Source: a bacterium (GTDB lineage: Bacteria; Desulfobacterota; GWC2-55-46). From it: 11,842 nt of DNA. A model generated the notes under the pieces. The model had not been told where the DNA came from and made no database searches. It was given only the letters and a program-made list of their open reading frames with translations. The stretch is from positions 1-11,842 of the forward strand of contig DAIDBB010000261.1 in NCBI GenBank assembly GCA_027310325.1, read 5' to 3'. Positions within the stretch are counted from its first letter, which is position 1, and every line of letters starts with the position of its first letter. Positions 1-5,506 of this stretch are shown in pieces. A program made the translations under genes and the position numbers.

Positions 1-167
1 TCATAGATACGGTCCTGGTGGTGATACTTACCGAGGTGATGGTCTTCTGGTTCAGGGAGATAGAGTACATGAGGATAATAATGGTTGTAACCCTTGTCCT
101 CGCGCTTATCGCGGCGCGGACGCTGGCTATAAGGTTTTCACCGGCAAAACTGAAGGAGCGTTTATGA
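1..167 (+). CDS. C-terminal fragment of a membrane protein, possibly PsiE family
   Basis: Only the last 54 complete codons are present and the 5' end lies outside the window. The frame starting at base 3 is open and ends with TGA at 165-167. The peptide holds two hydrophobic stretches, about residues 3-16 and 26-44, separated by a charged turn (FREIEYMR), and ends in a basic tail (FSPAKLKERL). The arrangement of a hydrophobic helix with an internal Glu, a charged loop, and a second helix ending in LIAARTLAIR resembles the end of the phosphate-starvation-inducible PsiE family. The match is from memory of the family and the fragment is short. Its stop codon overlaps the ATG of the response regulator (ATGA), implying a shared transcript and translational coupling. 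The phosphate genes downstream support the PsiE reading, but any small two-helix membrane protein remains possible. Confidence 0.5.
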   Translation, partial: IDTVLVVILTEVMVFWFREIEYMRIIMVVTLVLALIAARTLAIRFSPAKLKERL

Positions 168-586
168 GCAAGGAAAAAATATTGATAATAGAGGACGAGA
201 TGGACCTACTGGCACTCATCGACTTTGGCCTTACGAGTAGGGGTTTCGCGACCGAGTGCGCCCTCGACGGGAGGGACGGCATGGAAAAGATAGGATCGTT
301 TAATCCGGACGTCATAATACTGGACCTGATGCTCCCCGCGGTAAACGGATGGCAGATATGCGAGGAGCTGAAGAAAAGAAAAAAAGAGATACCGGTAATC
401 ATGCTGACGGCGAAGTCCATGCCCGAGGACAGGGTGAGGGGGCTTGAGGCCGGGGCCGCCGACTACATGACAAAGCCCTTTAGCATGAAGGAGCTTGTAA
501 TGAGGATAGACGGGCTCCTTGAGAAAAAAGGGGACGGGAAGGCCGTACGTGATTTCGGCCGTAACGGAAGTATAACAGTCCTGTAA
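164..586 (+). CDS. Single-domain response regulator (receiver only)
   Basis: This 140-residue protein is a CheY-like receiver domain with no output domain. The acidic pocket is E10/D11, the phospho-acceptor is D54 (in VIILDLMLP), the switch residue is T82 (IMLTAK) and the conserved lysine is K104 (TKPFS). The GLEAGAADY and KPFSMKEL segments are typical of the OmpR/PhoB subfamily, yet the protein stops about 17 residues after the receiver, at the point where the linker to a winged helix would begin. Start ATG 164 has AAGGAG at 153-158 and overlaps the upstream stop by 4 bp. The tail is encoded by DNA that also forms the Pho-box repeats. It presumably passes or buffers phosphoryl groups from a histidine kinase not seen here. 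It may have arisen from a PhoB-like regulator by loss of the DNA-binding domain, which is inference. Confidence 0.9.
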   Translation: MSKEKILIIEDEMDLLALIDFGLTSRGFATECALDGRDGMEKIGSFNPDVIILDLMLPAVNGWQICEELKKRKKEIPVIMLTAKSMPEDRVRGLEAGAADYMTKPFSMKELVMRIDGLLEKKGDGKAVRDFGRNGSITVL

Positions 587-614
587 TAATCCCGTAACAA
601 ACGGCCGGTATAAT
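559..614 (+). promoter_or_regulatory. Tandem Pho box with -10 element (PhoB-activated promoter)
   Basis: Four 7-bp direct repeats lie at exact 11-bp spacing: CCGTAAC (559-565), GTATAAC (570-576), CTGTAAT (581-587) and CCGTAAC (592-598). A perfect TATAAT follows at 609-614, 10 bp after the last repeat, and no TTGACA-like -35 is present at the usual place. In the E. coli Pho regulon each Pho box is two 7-bp repeats (CTGTCAT type) at 11-bp spacing, replacing the -35 about 10 bp before the -10; here there would be two adjacent boxes. Transcription should start near 620-621, before the small ORF at 643. The first repeats lie inside the coding end of the response-regulator gene. PhoB binding is inferred from this geometry and from the porin, pstS and phoB genes that follow. 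Confidence 0.8.
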
Positions 615-642
615 GCGGAAAAAAGAGAGAAGGAGAAAAAAT

Positions 643-816
643 ATGGATTGTCCATATTATAGGTTCGTAGAAAAGAGATGTCTCGCGTCGGTCACGCGCT
701 TGAGCCCCGATGCCGAAGACTCCGTCAGGTACTGCACGACAGAGGAGCACTACAGGTGCCCGCTCCTGCTGGCAAGCGTATTGAGGGGCAACGCCAACCT
801 GCTGGCCGCAAACTGA
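643..816 (+). CDS. Small four-cysteine protein, Pho-controlled, unknown function
   Basis: This 57-residue protein begins MDCPYYRF and carries four cysteines, C3, C13, C31 and C39, in a C-x9-C-x17-C-x7-C pattern with CP at both outer cysteines and a YCTTEEHYRCP segment. Such spacing suggests a metal or Fe-S site, but no metal-binding family is recognised with certainty. Similar small cysteine proteins seem familiar from Nitrospirota-type genomes, though this is memory and was not searched. There is no signal peptide or membrane segment, so it is probably cytoplasmic. The start at ATG 643 is chosen because AAGGAG at 630-635 lies 7 bp upstream. An in-frame ATG at 613 falls inside the -10 box and could not be transcribed from that promoter. 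It is the first gene after the Pho box, so it should be made under phosphate starvation. Confidence 0.75.
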   Translation: MDCPYYRFVEKRCLASVTRLSPDAEDSVRYCTTEEHYRCPLLLASVLRGNANLLAAN

Positions 817-909
817 CAGGGGCGGGCGGGGATTTCACGCGTTACGGCGGAGGCCGCCCCGAAAAATATAAGAAGGCTTATTTTAAAAAAAGAGGAGGTT
901 ACGTAAGGG

Positions 910-2103
910 ATGAAGAGAAAACTCGCGATGATGCTGTCTTTGGTTGGACTGGCCGCAAGCGGGACCGCGTTTGCGGCGGACGATGCGCTCTTGAACAAGC
1001 TCGTCGAGAAAGGGACCCTTTCAAGGGAGGACGCTCAATCGATCCAGGCCGCGCAGCCCCAGACCCCGGAACCGCCGGCGGGGCTTAAGGGCCTATCGAT
1101 CGGCGCTCTCGCCTACATCGACTATTCCTTCGGGGAGAAAAACGGCAACGGCACGCACTCCAACCAGTTCGCGCTCACAAGGGGCTACATAAACATAAAA
1201 AAGGAGATAACCCCGTGGCTGAGGGCCCGGATAACCCCTGACATAACCCAGACCTCGACGGGCGACTGGGAACTGAGGATGAAGTACCTTTACGCCGACT
1301 TCCTTACTCCCGACCTCGGAGGCGTCCTTACCGATAACGACGCGAGGGTGGGACTCGGGCATACGCCGTGGATCGACTTCGAGGAGACGATAAACGTCTA
1401 CAGGATGCAGGGAACGATGTTCCAGGAAAGAAACGGCATACAGAGTAGCGCGGATATCGGCGCGGGTTTCCTCGGGAACTTCGGCGGAACCCTAACGAAG
1501 GACCAGCAGGCCGAGGTCGGGTACTCGACCCCCTATAACGGGAGGTACGGGACCTATCACATTGGCGTATATAACGGCGGCGGCTACCACGCCGCTGAAG
1601 CGAACCAGAACAAGTCCGTCGAGGCCCGGATATCGATAAGGCCGCTACCCGACTTTGCGCCGGGACTTCAGGTGAGCTATAACGGCATATGGGGCAAGGG
1701 GAACTCAACGGCGAATAACGGGCAGGGGAACAACTGGATAACGAACGCCGGGATGTTGAGCTACCAGATGAAGTACCTTGTGCTGGCCGGCCAGTACGTG
1801 ACCTCGATAGGCGAGCAGTCCGGGAAGGACCAGAATAGCGGAAAGGGGTATTCGTTCTTCGGGGATCTTAGGCTTCCTTTCTACGATAAGGTCTCGGCCT
1901 TCGCCAGGTACGACCACTGGAACCCGGGGACCCAGAGCGCAAGCCCGGGCACGCAGCTCAAGCAAAATACCGTGATAGGCGGCCTCGGATACAGGATATA
2001 CGGCAATAACATGATCATAGCCGACTACGAACGGGTACACTACGACGTAGCGGGCAAATCGGACGACAAGAAGGGGCAGGTGGTATTGCAGGTAAGTTTT
2101 TAG
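910..2103 (+). CDS. Phosphate-selective porin (OprP/OprO-like)
   Basis: This 397-residue outer-membrane beta-barrel protein probably admits phosphate or polyphosphate to the periplasm. A signal peptide occupies residues 1-22, with likely cleavage after AFA. Next comes a short helical segment (about 24-50) with LVEKGTLSREDAQSI, a hallmark of the N-terminus of this porin family. The rest is alternating polar and aromatic beta strands rich in Tyr and Gly. The protein ends in VVLQVSF, and the terminal Phe is the usual signal for BAM-dependent barrel assembly. The length fits the family (about 400-440). GAGGAGG at 892-898 lies 11 bp before the ATG, a little far. The gene follows the Pho-box promoter and precedes pstS, which supports phosphate as substrate over other anions. 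Trimer formation is expected from the family and cannot be seen here. Confidence 0.8.
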   Translation: MKRKLAMMLSLVGLAASGTAFAADDALLNKLVEKGTLSREDAQSIQAAQPQTPEPPAGLKGLSIGALAYIDYSFGEKNGNGTHSNQFALTRGYINIKKEITPWLRARITPDITQTSTGDWELRMKYLYADFLTPDLGGVLTDNDARVGLGHTPWIDFEETINVYRMQGTMFQERNGIQSSADIGAGFLGNFGGTLTKDQQAEVGYSTPYNGRYGTYHIGVYNGGGYHAAEANQNKSVEARISIRPLPDFAPGLQVSYNGIWGKGNSTANNGQGNNWITNAGMLSYQMKYLVLAGQYVTSIGEQSGKDQNSGKGYSFFGDLRLPFYDKVSAFARYDHWNPGTQSASPGTQLKQNTVIGGLGYRIYGNNMIIADYERVHYDVAGKSDDKKGQVVLQVSF

Positions 2104-2107
2104 ACGG

Positions 2108-2140
2108 TTTTACGGGGAGCCGCCGACACTTCCCGTAAAA
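2108..2140 (+). terminator. Hairpin after the porin gene
   Basis: An inverted repeat starts 5 bp after the porin stop. TTTTACGGG (2108-2116) pairs perfectly with CCCGTAAAA (2132-2140), and the stem can extend three more pairs inward, including a G-T wobble, to leave a 9-nt loop. No U-run follows on the plus strand, so it may act as an mRNA 3'-end stabiliser or processing site more than as a classic terminator. It directly abuts the next hairpin. Confidence 0.45.
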
Positions 2141-2142
2141 AA

Positions 2143-2160
2143 CCCGCCCGCAAGGGCGGG
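2143..2160. terminator. GC-rich GNRA hairpin; intrinsic terminator mainly for the minus strand
   Basis: CCCGCCC (2143-2149) and GGGCGGG (2154-2160) form a perfect 7-bp stem closed by a GCAA tetraloop, which is very stable. On the plus strand the trailing sequence is CTCTTCAT, a poor U-tract, so termination would be partial. On the minus strand the stem is followed by TTTTTT (complement of 2137-2142), the textbook intrinsic terminator. No minus-strand gene is seen nearby, so it may block antisense transcription or attenuate porin-to-pstS read-through. Confidence 0.6.
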
Positions 2161-2179
2161 CTCTTCATCCTGCCTCCGG

Positions 2180-2208
2180 GGGGGCGGAAGCCCGCAACTT
2201 CCGCCTCC
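2180..2208 (+). terminator. Third hairpin upstream of pstS
   Basis: GGCGGAAG (2183-2190) pairs with CTTCCGCC (2198-2205) around a 7-nt loop. The stem extends three bases outward (2180-2182 with 2206-2208) with one G-T wobble. It is followed by AAATCTCT, not a run of T. Together with the two preceding hairpins it fills most of the 155-bp gap between the porin and pstS. It could attenuate pstS expression or protect an mRNA end. Confidence 0.4.
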
Positions 2209-2258
2209 AAATCTCTAACACGGCGGCTCAAAAAAGGAAAGGAAAAAAGGAGAAAGAG

Positions 2259-3299
2259 ATGAAAAGAACGCTAAAGACGGTTATTCTTCTGGGCTTAAGC
2301 CTCGGTGTGGCCGCAAGCGCCTCGGCCGAATCGCTCATAAACGGCGCAGGCGCGACCTTTCCGTATCCCCTCTACTCGAAGTGGGCGTTCGAGTACAACA
2401 AAATAAGCGGACTTAAGATGAACTACCAGTCCATCGGCAGCGGCGGCGGCATAAAGCAGATAAAGGCAAAGACAGTGGACTTCGGGGCGAGCGATGCGCC
2501 CCTTACAGCCAAAGACCTCGATGAATCCGGGCTTACGCAGTTCCCCATGGCCATAGGCGGGGTCGTGCCTGTAGTCAATATCGAGGGCATAGCCCCGGGC
2601 GCTCTCAAGTTGACGGGCACGGCGCTGGCTGAAATATACCTCGGCGACATCACGAAGTGGAACGACAAGCGGATAGCCGCGATAAACCCGGGAACGAAGC
2701 TCCCTGACGAGGCGATAACCGTCGTTCACCGCGCCGACGGGTCCGGCACGAGCTGGATATTCACCAACTATCTGAGCAAGGCAAGTAAGCCTTGGGCCGA
2801 CAGGGTGGGCTTCGGAACCGCCGTAAACTGGCCGGTCGGGGTCGGAGGAAAAGGGAACGAGGGAGTGGCGACCTACGTAAAGAGGCTAAAAAACTCGATC
2901 GGCTACGTCGAGCTTGCCTATGCCGTGCCGAACAGGCTCACCTACACTGAGCTTGAGAACAAAGACAGGGTCTTCGTAAAGCCTACCGCCGATAGCTTCA
3001 TGGCCGCTGCAGATGGCGCCGACTGGAAAAACGCCCCCGGGTACGCGGTGGTGCTTACCGACCAGCCCGGGAAAAACGCCTGGCCCATAGCCGGGGCGAC
3101 CTTCATACTCGTATACAAAAACCAGACGAACTGCGCGACCGCCAAAGATGTGCTTAAGTTCTTCGACTGGTCTTACAGGAACGGCTCTGAAATGGCGCGG
3201 TCGCTCGACTACGTCCCGATACCCGAAAAGGTCTACAGCGTAATGGAAGAGACCTGGAAGAAGGAGATAAGGTGCGACAGCCAGGTGGTGTGGAAATAA
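2259..3299 (+). CDS. pstS: PstS, periplasmic phosphate-binding protein of the Pst ABC transporter
   Basis: This 346-residue protein binds phosphate in the periplasm and delivers it to the PstCAB importer. A signal peptide covers about residues 1-23 (ending ASASA). The mature part begins with the diagnostic GAGATFPYPLYSKW motif. It continues with YQSIGSGGGIKQI, VDFGASDAPL, GDITKWND and HRADGSGTSWIF, which carry the phosphate-contacting Thr, Ser, Asp, Arg and Gly-Thr positions of the family. IGYVELAYA follows in the C-terminal lobe. Length is normal. AAAGGAG at 2246-2252 lies 6 bp before the ATG. No separate Pho box or -10 was found in the 49 bp between the last hairpin and the start, so expression may depend on read-through from the porin transcript. 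pstC, pstA and pstB are absent here; phoB follows after 16 bp. Confidence 0.95.
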   Translation: MKRTLKTVILLGLSLGVAASASAESLINGAGATFPYPLYSKWAFEYNKISGLKMNYQSIGSGGGIKQIKAKTVDFGASDAPLTAKDLDESGLTQFPMAIGGVVPVVNIEGIAPGALKLTGTALAEIYLGDITKWNDKRIAAINPGTKLPDEAITVVHRADGSGTSWIFTNYLSKASKPWADRVGFGTAVNWPVGVGGKGNEGVATYVKRLKNSIGYVELAYAVPNRLTYTELENKDRVFVKPTADSFMAAADGADWKNAPGYAVVLTDQPGKNAWPIAGATFILVYKNQTNCATAKDVLKFFDWSYRNGSEMARSLDYVPIPEKVYSVMEETWKKEIRCDSQVVWK

Positions 3300-3315
3300 C
3301 CCTCCGGCAAGAAAA

Positions 3316-4008
3316 ATGAGACGGAAGATACTGGCGGTTGACGATGAAAAGGATATCCTGAGGCTCCTTGAGCACAATCTCGGAAAAGCAGGATACGACG
3401 TCGTATCGGCCGAGGACGGCCCCGAGGCCATAGATTTGGCAAAAAGGGAGTTGCCCGACCTGATCATCCTCGACGCGATGCTCCCGAACGTCGAAGGGAC
3501 CGAGGTATTGAAGACCCTCAAGAAGGACCGGGTTACGGACAGGATCCCGGTTATGATGCTTACGGCCAAGGGCGAGGAGCTCGACAGGGTCGTGGGGCTA
3601 GAGCTCGGAGCGGACGACTACATTGTAAAACCCTTCAGCCCAAAGGAACTCCTTTTAAGGGTCAATGTGCTCCTGGGGAAAAAGGGGCGAGGTGCGGGGA
3701 CGGATGTAATAAAGGCCGGGGTGCTCGCCATAGACCCGGCGAAGTTCCGGGCGACTTTAAACGGCAAACCTCTGGAGCTTACATCGACTGAATTCAGGCT
3801 CTTGAGCGAGCTCGCGAGCTCCGGCGGAAGGCTTCTCGGAAGGGAATACCTCATGAAAAAGGCCTGCAGCGGCGAGAGCCACACGACGTTAAGGACCATA
3901 GACGCCCACGTAAGGAGGCTCAGGATGAAGCTCGGGGCGCACTGCGGATGCATAGAGACCGTAAGGGGGCTGGGATACAGGTTCAGCATCGACGGCCTTA
4001 AAGGTTAG
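3316..4008 (+). CDS. phoB: PhoB-type response regulator (receiver plus winged helix)
   Basis: This 230-residue protein is an OmpR/PhoB-family transcription factor. The receiver covers residues 1-122: acidic D9/D10, phospho-acceptor D53 (LIILDAMLP), T83, and K105 in VKPFSPKEL. The winged-helix DNA-binding domain covers about 130-226, with the conserved LTSTEFRLLSELA start, recognition helix TLRTIDAHVRRLRMKLG and ending ETVRGLGYRF. Three cysteines (C184, C210, C212) in the DNA-binding domain are unusual for the family. The gene starts 16 bp after pstS with only a weak ribosome site (GCAAGAA), so translation may depend partly on pstS. It lies next to pstS and behind a Pho-box promoter, so PhoB is the best name, likely self-activating. 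The partner kinase PhoR is not in the window. Confidence 0.85.
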   Translation: MRRKILAVDDEKDILRLLEHNLGKAGYDVVSAEDGPEAIDLAKRELPDLIILDAMLPNVEGTEVLKTLKKDRVTDRIPVMMLTAKGEELDRVVGLELGADDYIVKPFSPKELLLRVNVLLGKKGRGAGTDVIKAGVLAIDPAKFRATLNGKPLELTSTEFRLLSELASSGGRLLGREYLMKKACSGESHTTLRTIDAHVRRLRMKLGAHCGCIETVRGLGYRFSIDGLKG

Positions 4009-4050
4009 GTCTCTCAAACTGAGCAGGGTTCACCTCTTTGAGCATCTTGC

Positions 4051-4719
4051 CTAGCCCATTACCTCCCAGACGTCCACGTCCCCGCCCTTGACGCCGACCT
4101 TGCCCGAAGCGACCATATAGACCACCTCGGCCACCTCAGCCGGAGGCCTACCCCTGTAACCTGAAAGGCGGGTGGCGGTTTCATCAGGGTTCACGCAGCA
4201 GACCCTCAAGCGGCCGCCCTCGAGCGCAAGCGTCTGAGTAAAGCCCCTTACGCCCCACTTCGTCCCGCAGTAAACGGACATATCGGCGTAGGCCTCCTTG
4301 CCCGCGGCGCTCGCGATGTTTATTATCCCGGCCCTCACCATCGGAAGGAAGACGCGGGTCATCTTAATGAGCCCTTCGAGGTTCGTCCTTACCTGCCGCT
4401 CTATATCCCCGATAGTCTGATTCCGGAATGGAGACCAGACCCCCACGCCCGCGTTATTTATGAGATAGTCTAATGCCCCGTACTTCCTTTTTACCCCGCC
4501 TAATGCCCTGGCAACGCTCCTATTGTCGGTAACGTCGAGGTTTATTAGTAACGTGTCCTCCGCGCCGAGCCTTGCGCACCTTTTTTGAGCCGCCTCGCCG
4601 CGCGCTTTTCCTTTGTTATAGGAGAGGACCAGACGAGCGCCCTCGCGCGCGAACCTGTAAGCGGTCTCCCTTCCTATTCCCGAGCTCGAACCGGTTATGA
4701 GCACGACTTTACCCTTCAT
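4051..4719 (-). CDS. Short-chain dehydrogenase/reductase (SDR), substrate unknown
   Basis: This 222-residue classical SDR has a Rossmann fold with the NAD(P)-binding TGSSSGIG motif (residues 9-16), D62 in NLDVTD, NNAG at 88-91, and the catalytic set N113, S137, Y150 and K154 (YCGTK). It probably catalyses NAD(P)H-dependent oxidation or reduction of a carbonyl/hydroxyl group. The substrate cannot be named. At 222 residues it is slightly short for the family (about 240-260): the segment after the catalytic helix is trimmed to a compact NPDETATRL and a short C-terminus. Start ATG 4719 is chosen because the Rossmann strand begins at residue 4; the longer open frame upstream runs through promoter and repeat DNA. 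There is no Shine-Dalgarno, and a TATAAT lies 7 bp before the ATG. The gene is convergent with phoB and seems unrelated to the phosphate genes. Confidence 0.9.
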   Translation of the reverse strand: MKGKVVLITGSSSGIGRETAYRFAREGARLVLSYNKGKARGEAAQKRCARLGAEDTLLINLDVTDNRSVARALGGVKRKYGALDYLINNAGVGVWSPFRNQTIGDIERQVRTNLEGLIKMTRVFLPMVRAGIINIASAAGKEAYADMSVYCGTKWGVRGFTQTLALEGGRLRVCCVNPDETATRLSGYRGRPPAEVAEVVYMVASGKVGVKGGDVDVWEVMG

Positions 4720-4726
4720 ACGGAAG

Positions 4727-4754
4727 ATTATAGCCCCGTAAAGCACCCTTGCAA
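4727..4754 (-). promoter_or_regulatory. Promoter of the SDR gene, leaderless transcript predicted
   Basis: Read on the minus strand, TTGCAA (4754-4749, four of six matches to TTGACA) is followed after 16 bp by a perfect TATAAT (4732-4727). Only 7 bp separate the -10 from the ATG at 4719, so transcription should start at or next to the A of the start codon. No ribosome-binding site is present, consistent with leaderless translation. Confidence 0.6.
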
Positions 4755-4760
4755 GCCGGG

Positions 4761-4908
4761 CGCGGACTTGAGTCACAGAAAAAAAGAGGTTGCGCGTGGT
4801 ATCCATAGGTGCGTTTTGGGTAAAAGTGAAAAAGATTGTATGCGGATATTTTCGCAGACCGAAGTCACGGAAAAAAGAGTTTGTCCGTGGTATCCATAGG
4901 GCGTTTTT
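4761..4908. repeat. Two-copy imperfect direct repeat in the intergenic region
   Basis: Two related copies of about 56 bp lie at 4761-4817 and 4853-4908, offset by 91-92 bp. Both contain GTCAC(A/G)G, an A-run, GAG, and an identical 15-bp core CGTGGTATCCATAGG (4795-4809 and 4886-4900), followed by GCGTTTT after a 1-bp indel. The second copy ends next to a short GCGT-TTTT-ACGC palindrome (4901-4912). The copies fall in different reading frames, so this is not coding repetition. The first copy begins 6 bp upstream of the SDR -35 element. It could be a pair of regulator sites or the remains of a dispersed repeat; nothing else is recognised in 4720-5011. Confidence 0.65.
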
Positions 4909-5011
4909 ACGCATAGAATCTGAGTCCTCATATCGGGAAGCGCGAACAGGGCCCGCGAAAGGGACTCCGCGCGATTTTGTTCGATATAAAACGACGACTT
5001 AAGGAGGAGCA

Positions 5012-5455
5012 ATGAGAAACATCAAGTTCATTCTGCTTTTGGCCTTCTCGGCTAGCCTTGTCGCGTGTTCGCCCAGGATCTACGGCAGGGTCGGCCTCTT
5101 CGACCCGTCGATGGCGCCGCTAAAAGGCGAGAACAACGAAGACACCGTCATAAACATGATAAACACGACCGCCGGCCTCGACAAGGCCTCTTATTCCATC
5201 AACGCGGACAAGTCCGGCAACTTCGAGTCCGCGAAAAAGGCGATAACCAGGGGCACCTACAAGGTCGAGGCGCACAGGATCGGTTTCGAGACCGAGACCA
5301 AAACCGTCGAGGTCGGGAGGTTCTCGAGCGTGGATATCGAGTTCAAGCTCAAGAAGATCCCAGAGGGCAAGAGAAAGTCGCTGGAGAACGCCAGGTCAGA
5401 CGAGGACAAGATAATAAACCCCGGCGAGGTAAACATTCAGCCTCCCTCGCTGTAG
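5012..5455 (+). CDS. Small lipoprotein with a carboxypeptidase-regulatory-like domain
   Basis: This 147-residue protein begins with a lipoprotein signal peptide whose lipobox is LVAC, giving lipidated C19. Ser at +2 predicts the outer membrane. Residues about 20-117 form a beta-rich domain with a short SG-x-F turn (ADKSGNFESAK), TRGTYKVEAHRIGFETETKTVEV and a final strand DIEFKL. This is the pattern of carboxypeptidase-regulatory/Ig-like domains that extend proteins from the cell surface. The last 30 residues are charged and probably flexible. AAGGAGG at 5001-5007 precedes ATG 5012. A TATAAA at 4985-4990 has no good -35. It is followed after 51 bp by a much larger lipoprotein with several domains of the same general type, suggesting a common complex or duplication. 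No specific function can be assigned. Confidence 0.8.
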   Translation: MRNIKFILLLAFSASLVACSPRIYGRVGLFDPSMAPLKGENNEDTVINMINTTAGLDKASYSINADKSGNFESAKKAITRGTYKVEAHRIGFETETKTVEVGRFSSVDIEFKLKKIPEGKRKSLENARSDEDKIINPGEVNIQPPSL

Positions 5456-5506
5456 GCGGAGATAAAGGGCTTTTGGGTCGATAATCCTTTAAATGAGGTG
5501 AAGGAT

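Noticed and set aside
613..642. ATG 613 as start of the small cysteine protein
   Set aside because: It lies inside the -10 box, upstream of the predicted transcript start, and lacks a ribosome site.
846..858. GGCGG-AGG-CCGCC hairpin before the porin gene
   Set aside because: A 5-bp stem with a 3-nt loop is expected by chance in GC-rich sequence and has no T-run behind it.
4013..4042. CTCAAA/TTTGAG inverted repeat between phoB and the SDR gene
   Set aside because: Only a 6-bp AT-containing stem with an 18-nt loop and no T-run; too weak to call a terminator.
4772..4911. CRISPR-like array
   Set aside because: Only two diverged copies with one 40-bp gap and no cas genes.
4720..4914. N-terminal extension of the SDR to an ATG at 4914
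   Set aside because: It would place 65 extra residues before the Rossmann strand, and the DNA holds a near-consensus promoter and the direct repeats; the protein family starts at MKGKVVLITG.
4985..4990. TATAAA as -10 for the small lipoprotein gene
   Set aside because: No -35-like hexamer at 15-19 bp upstream; possible but unsupported.
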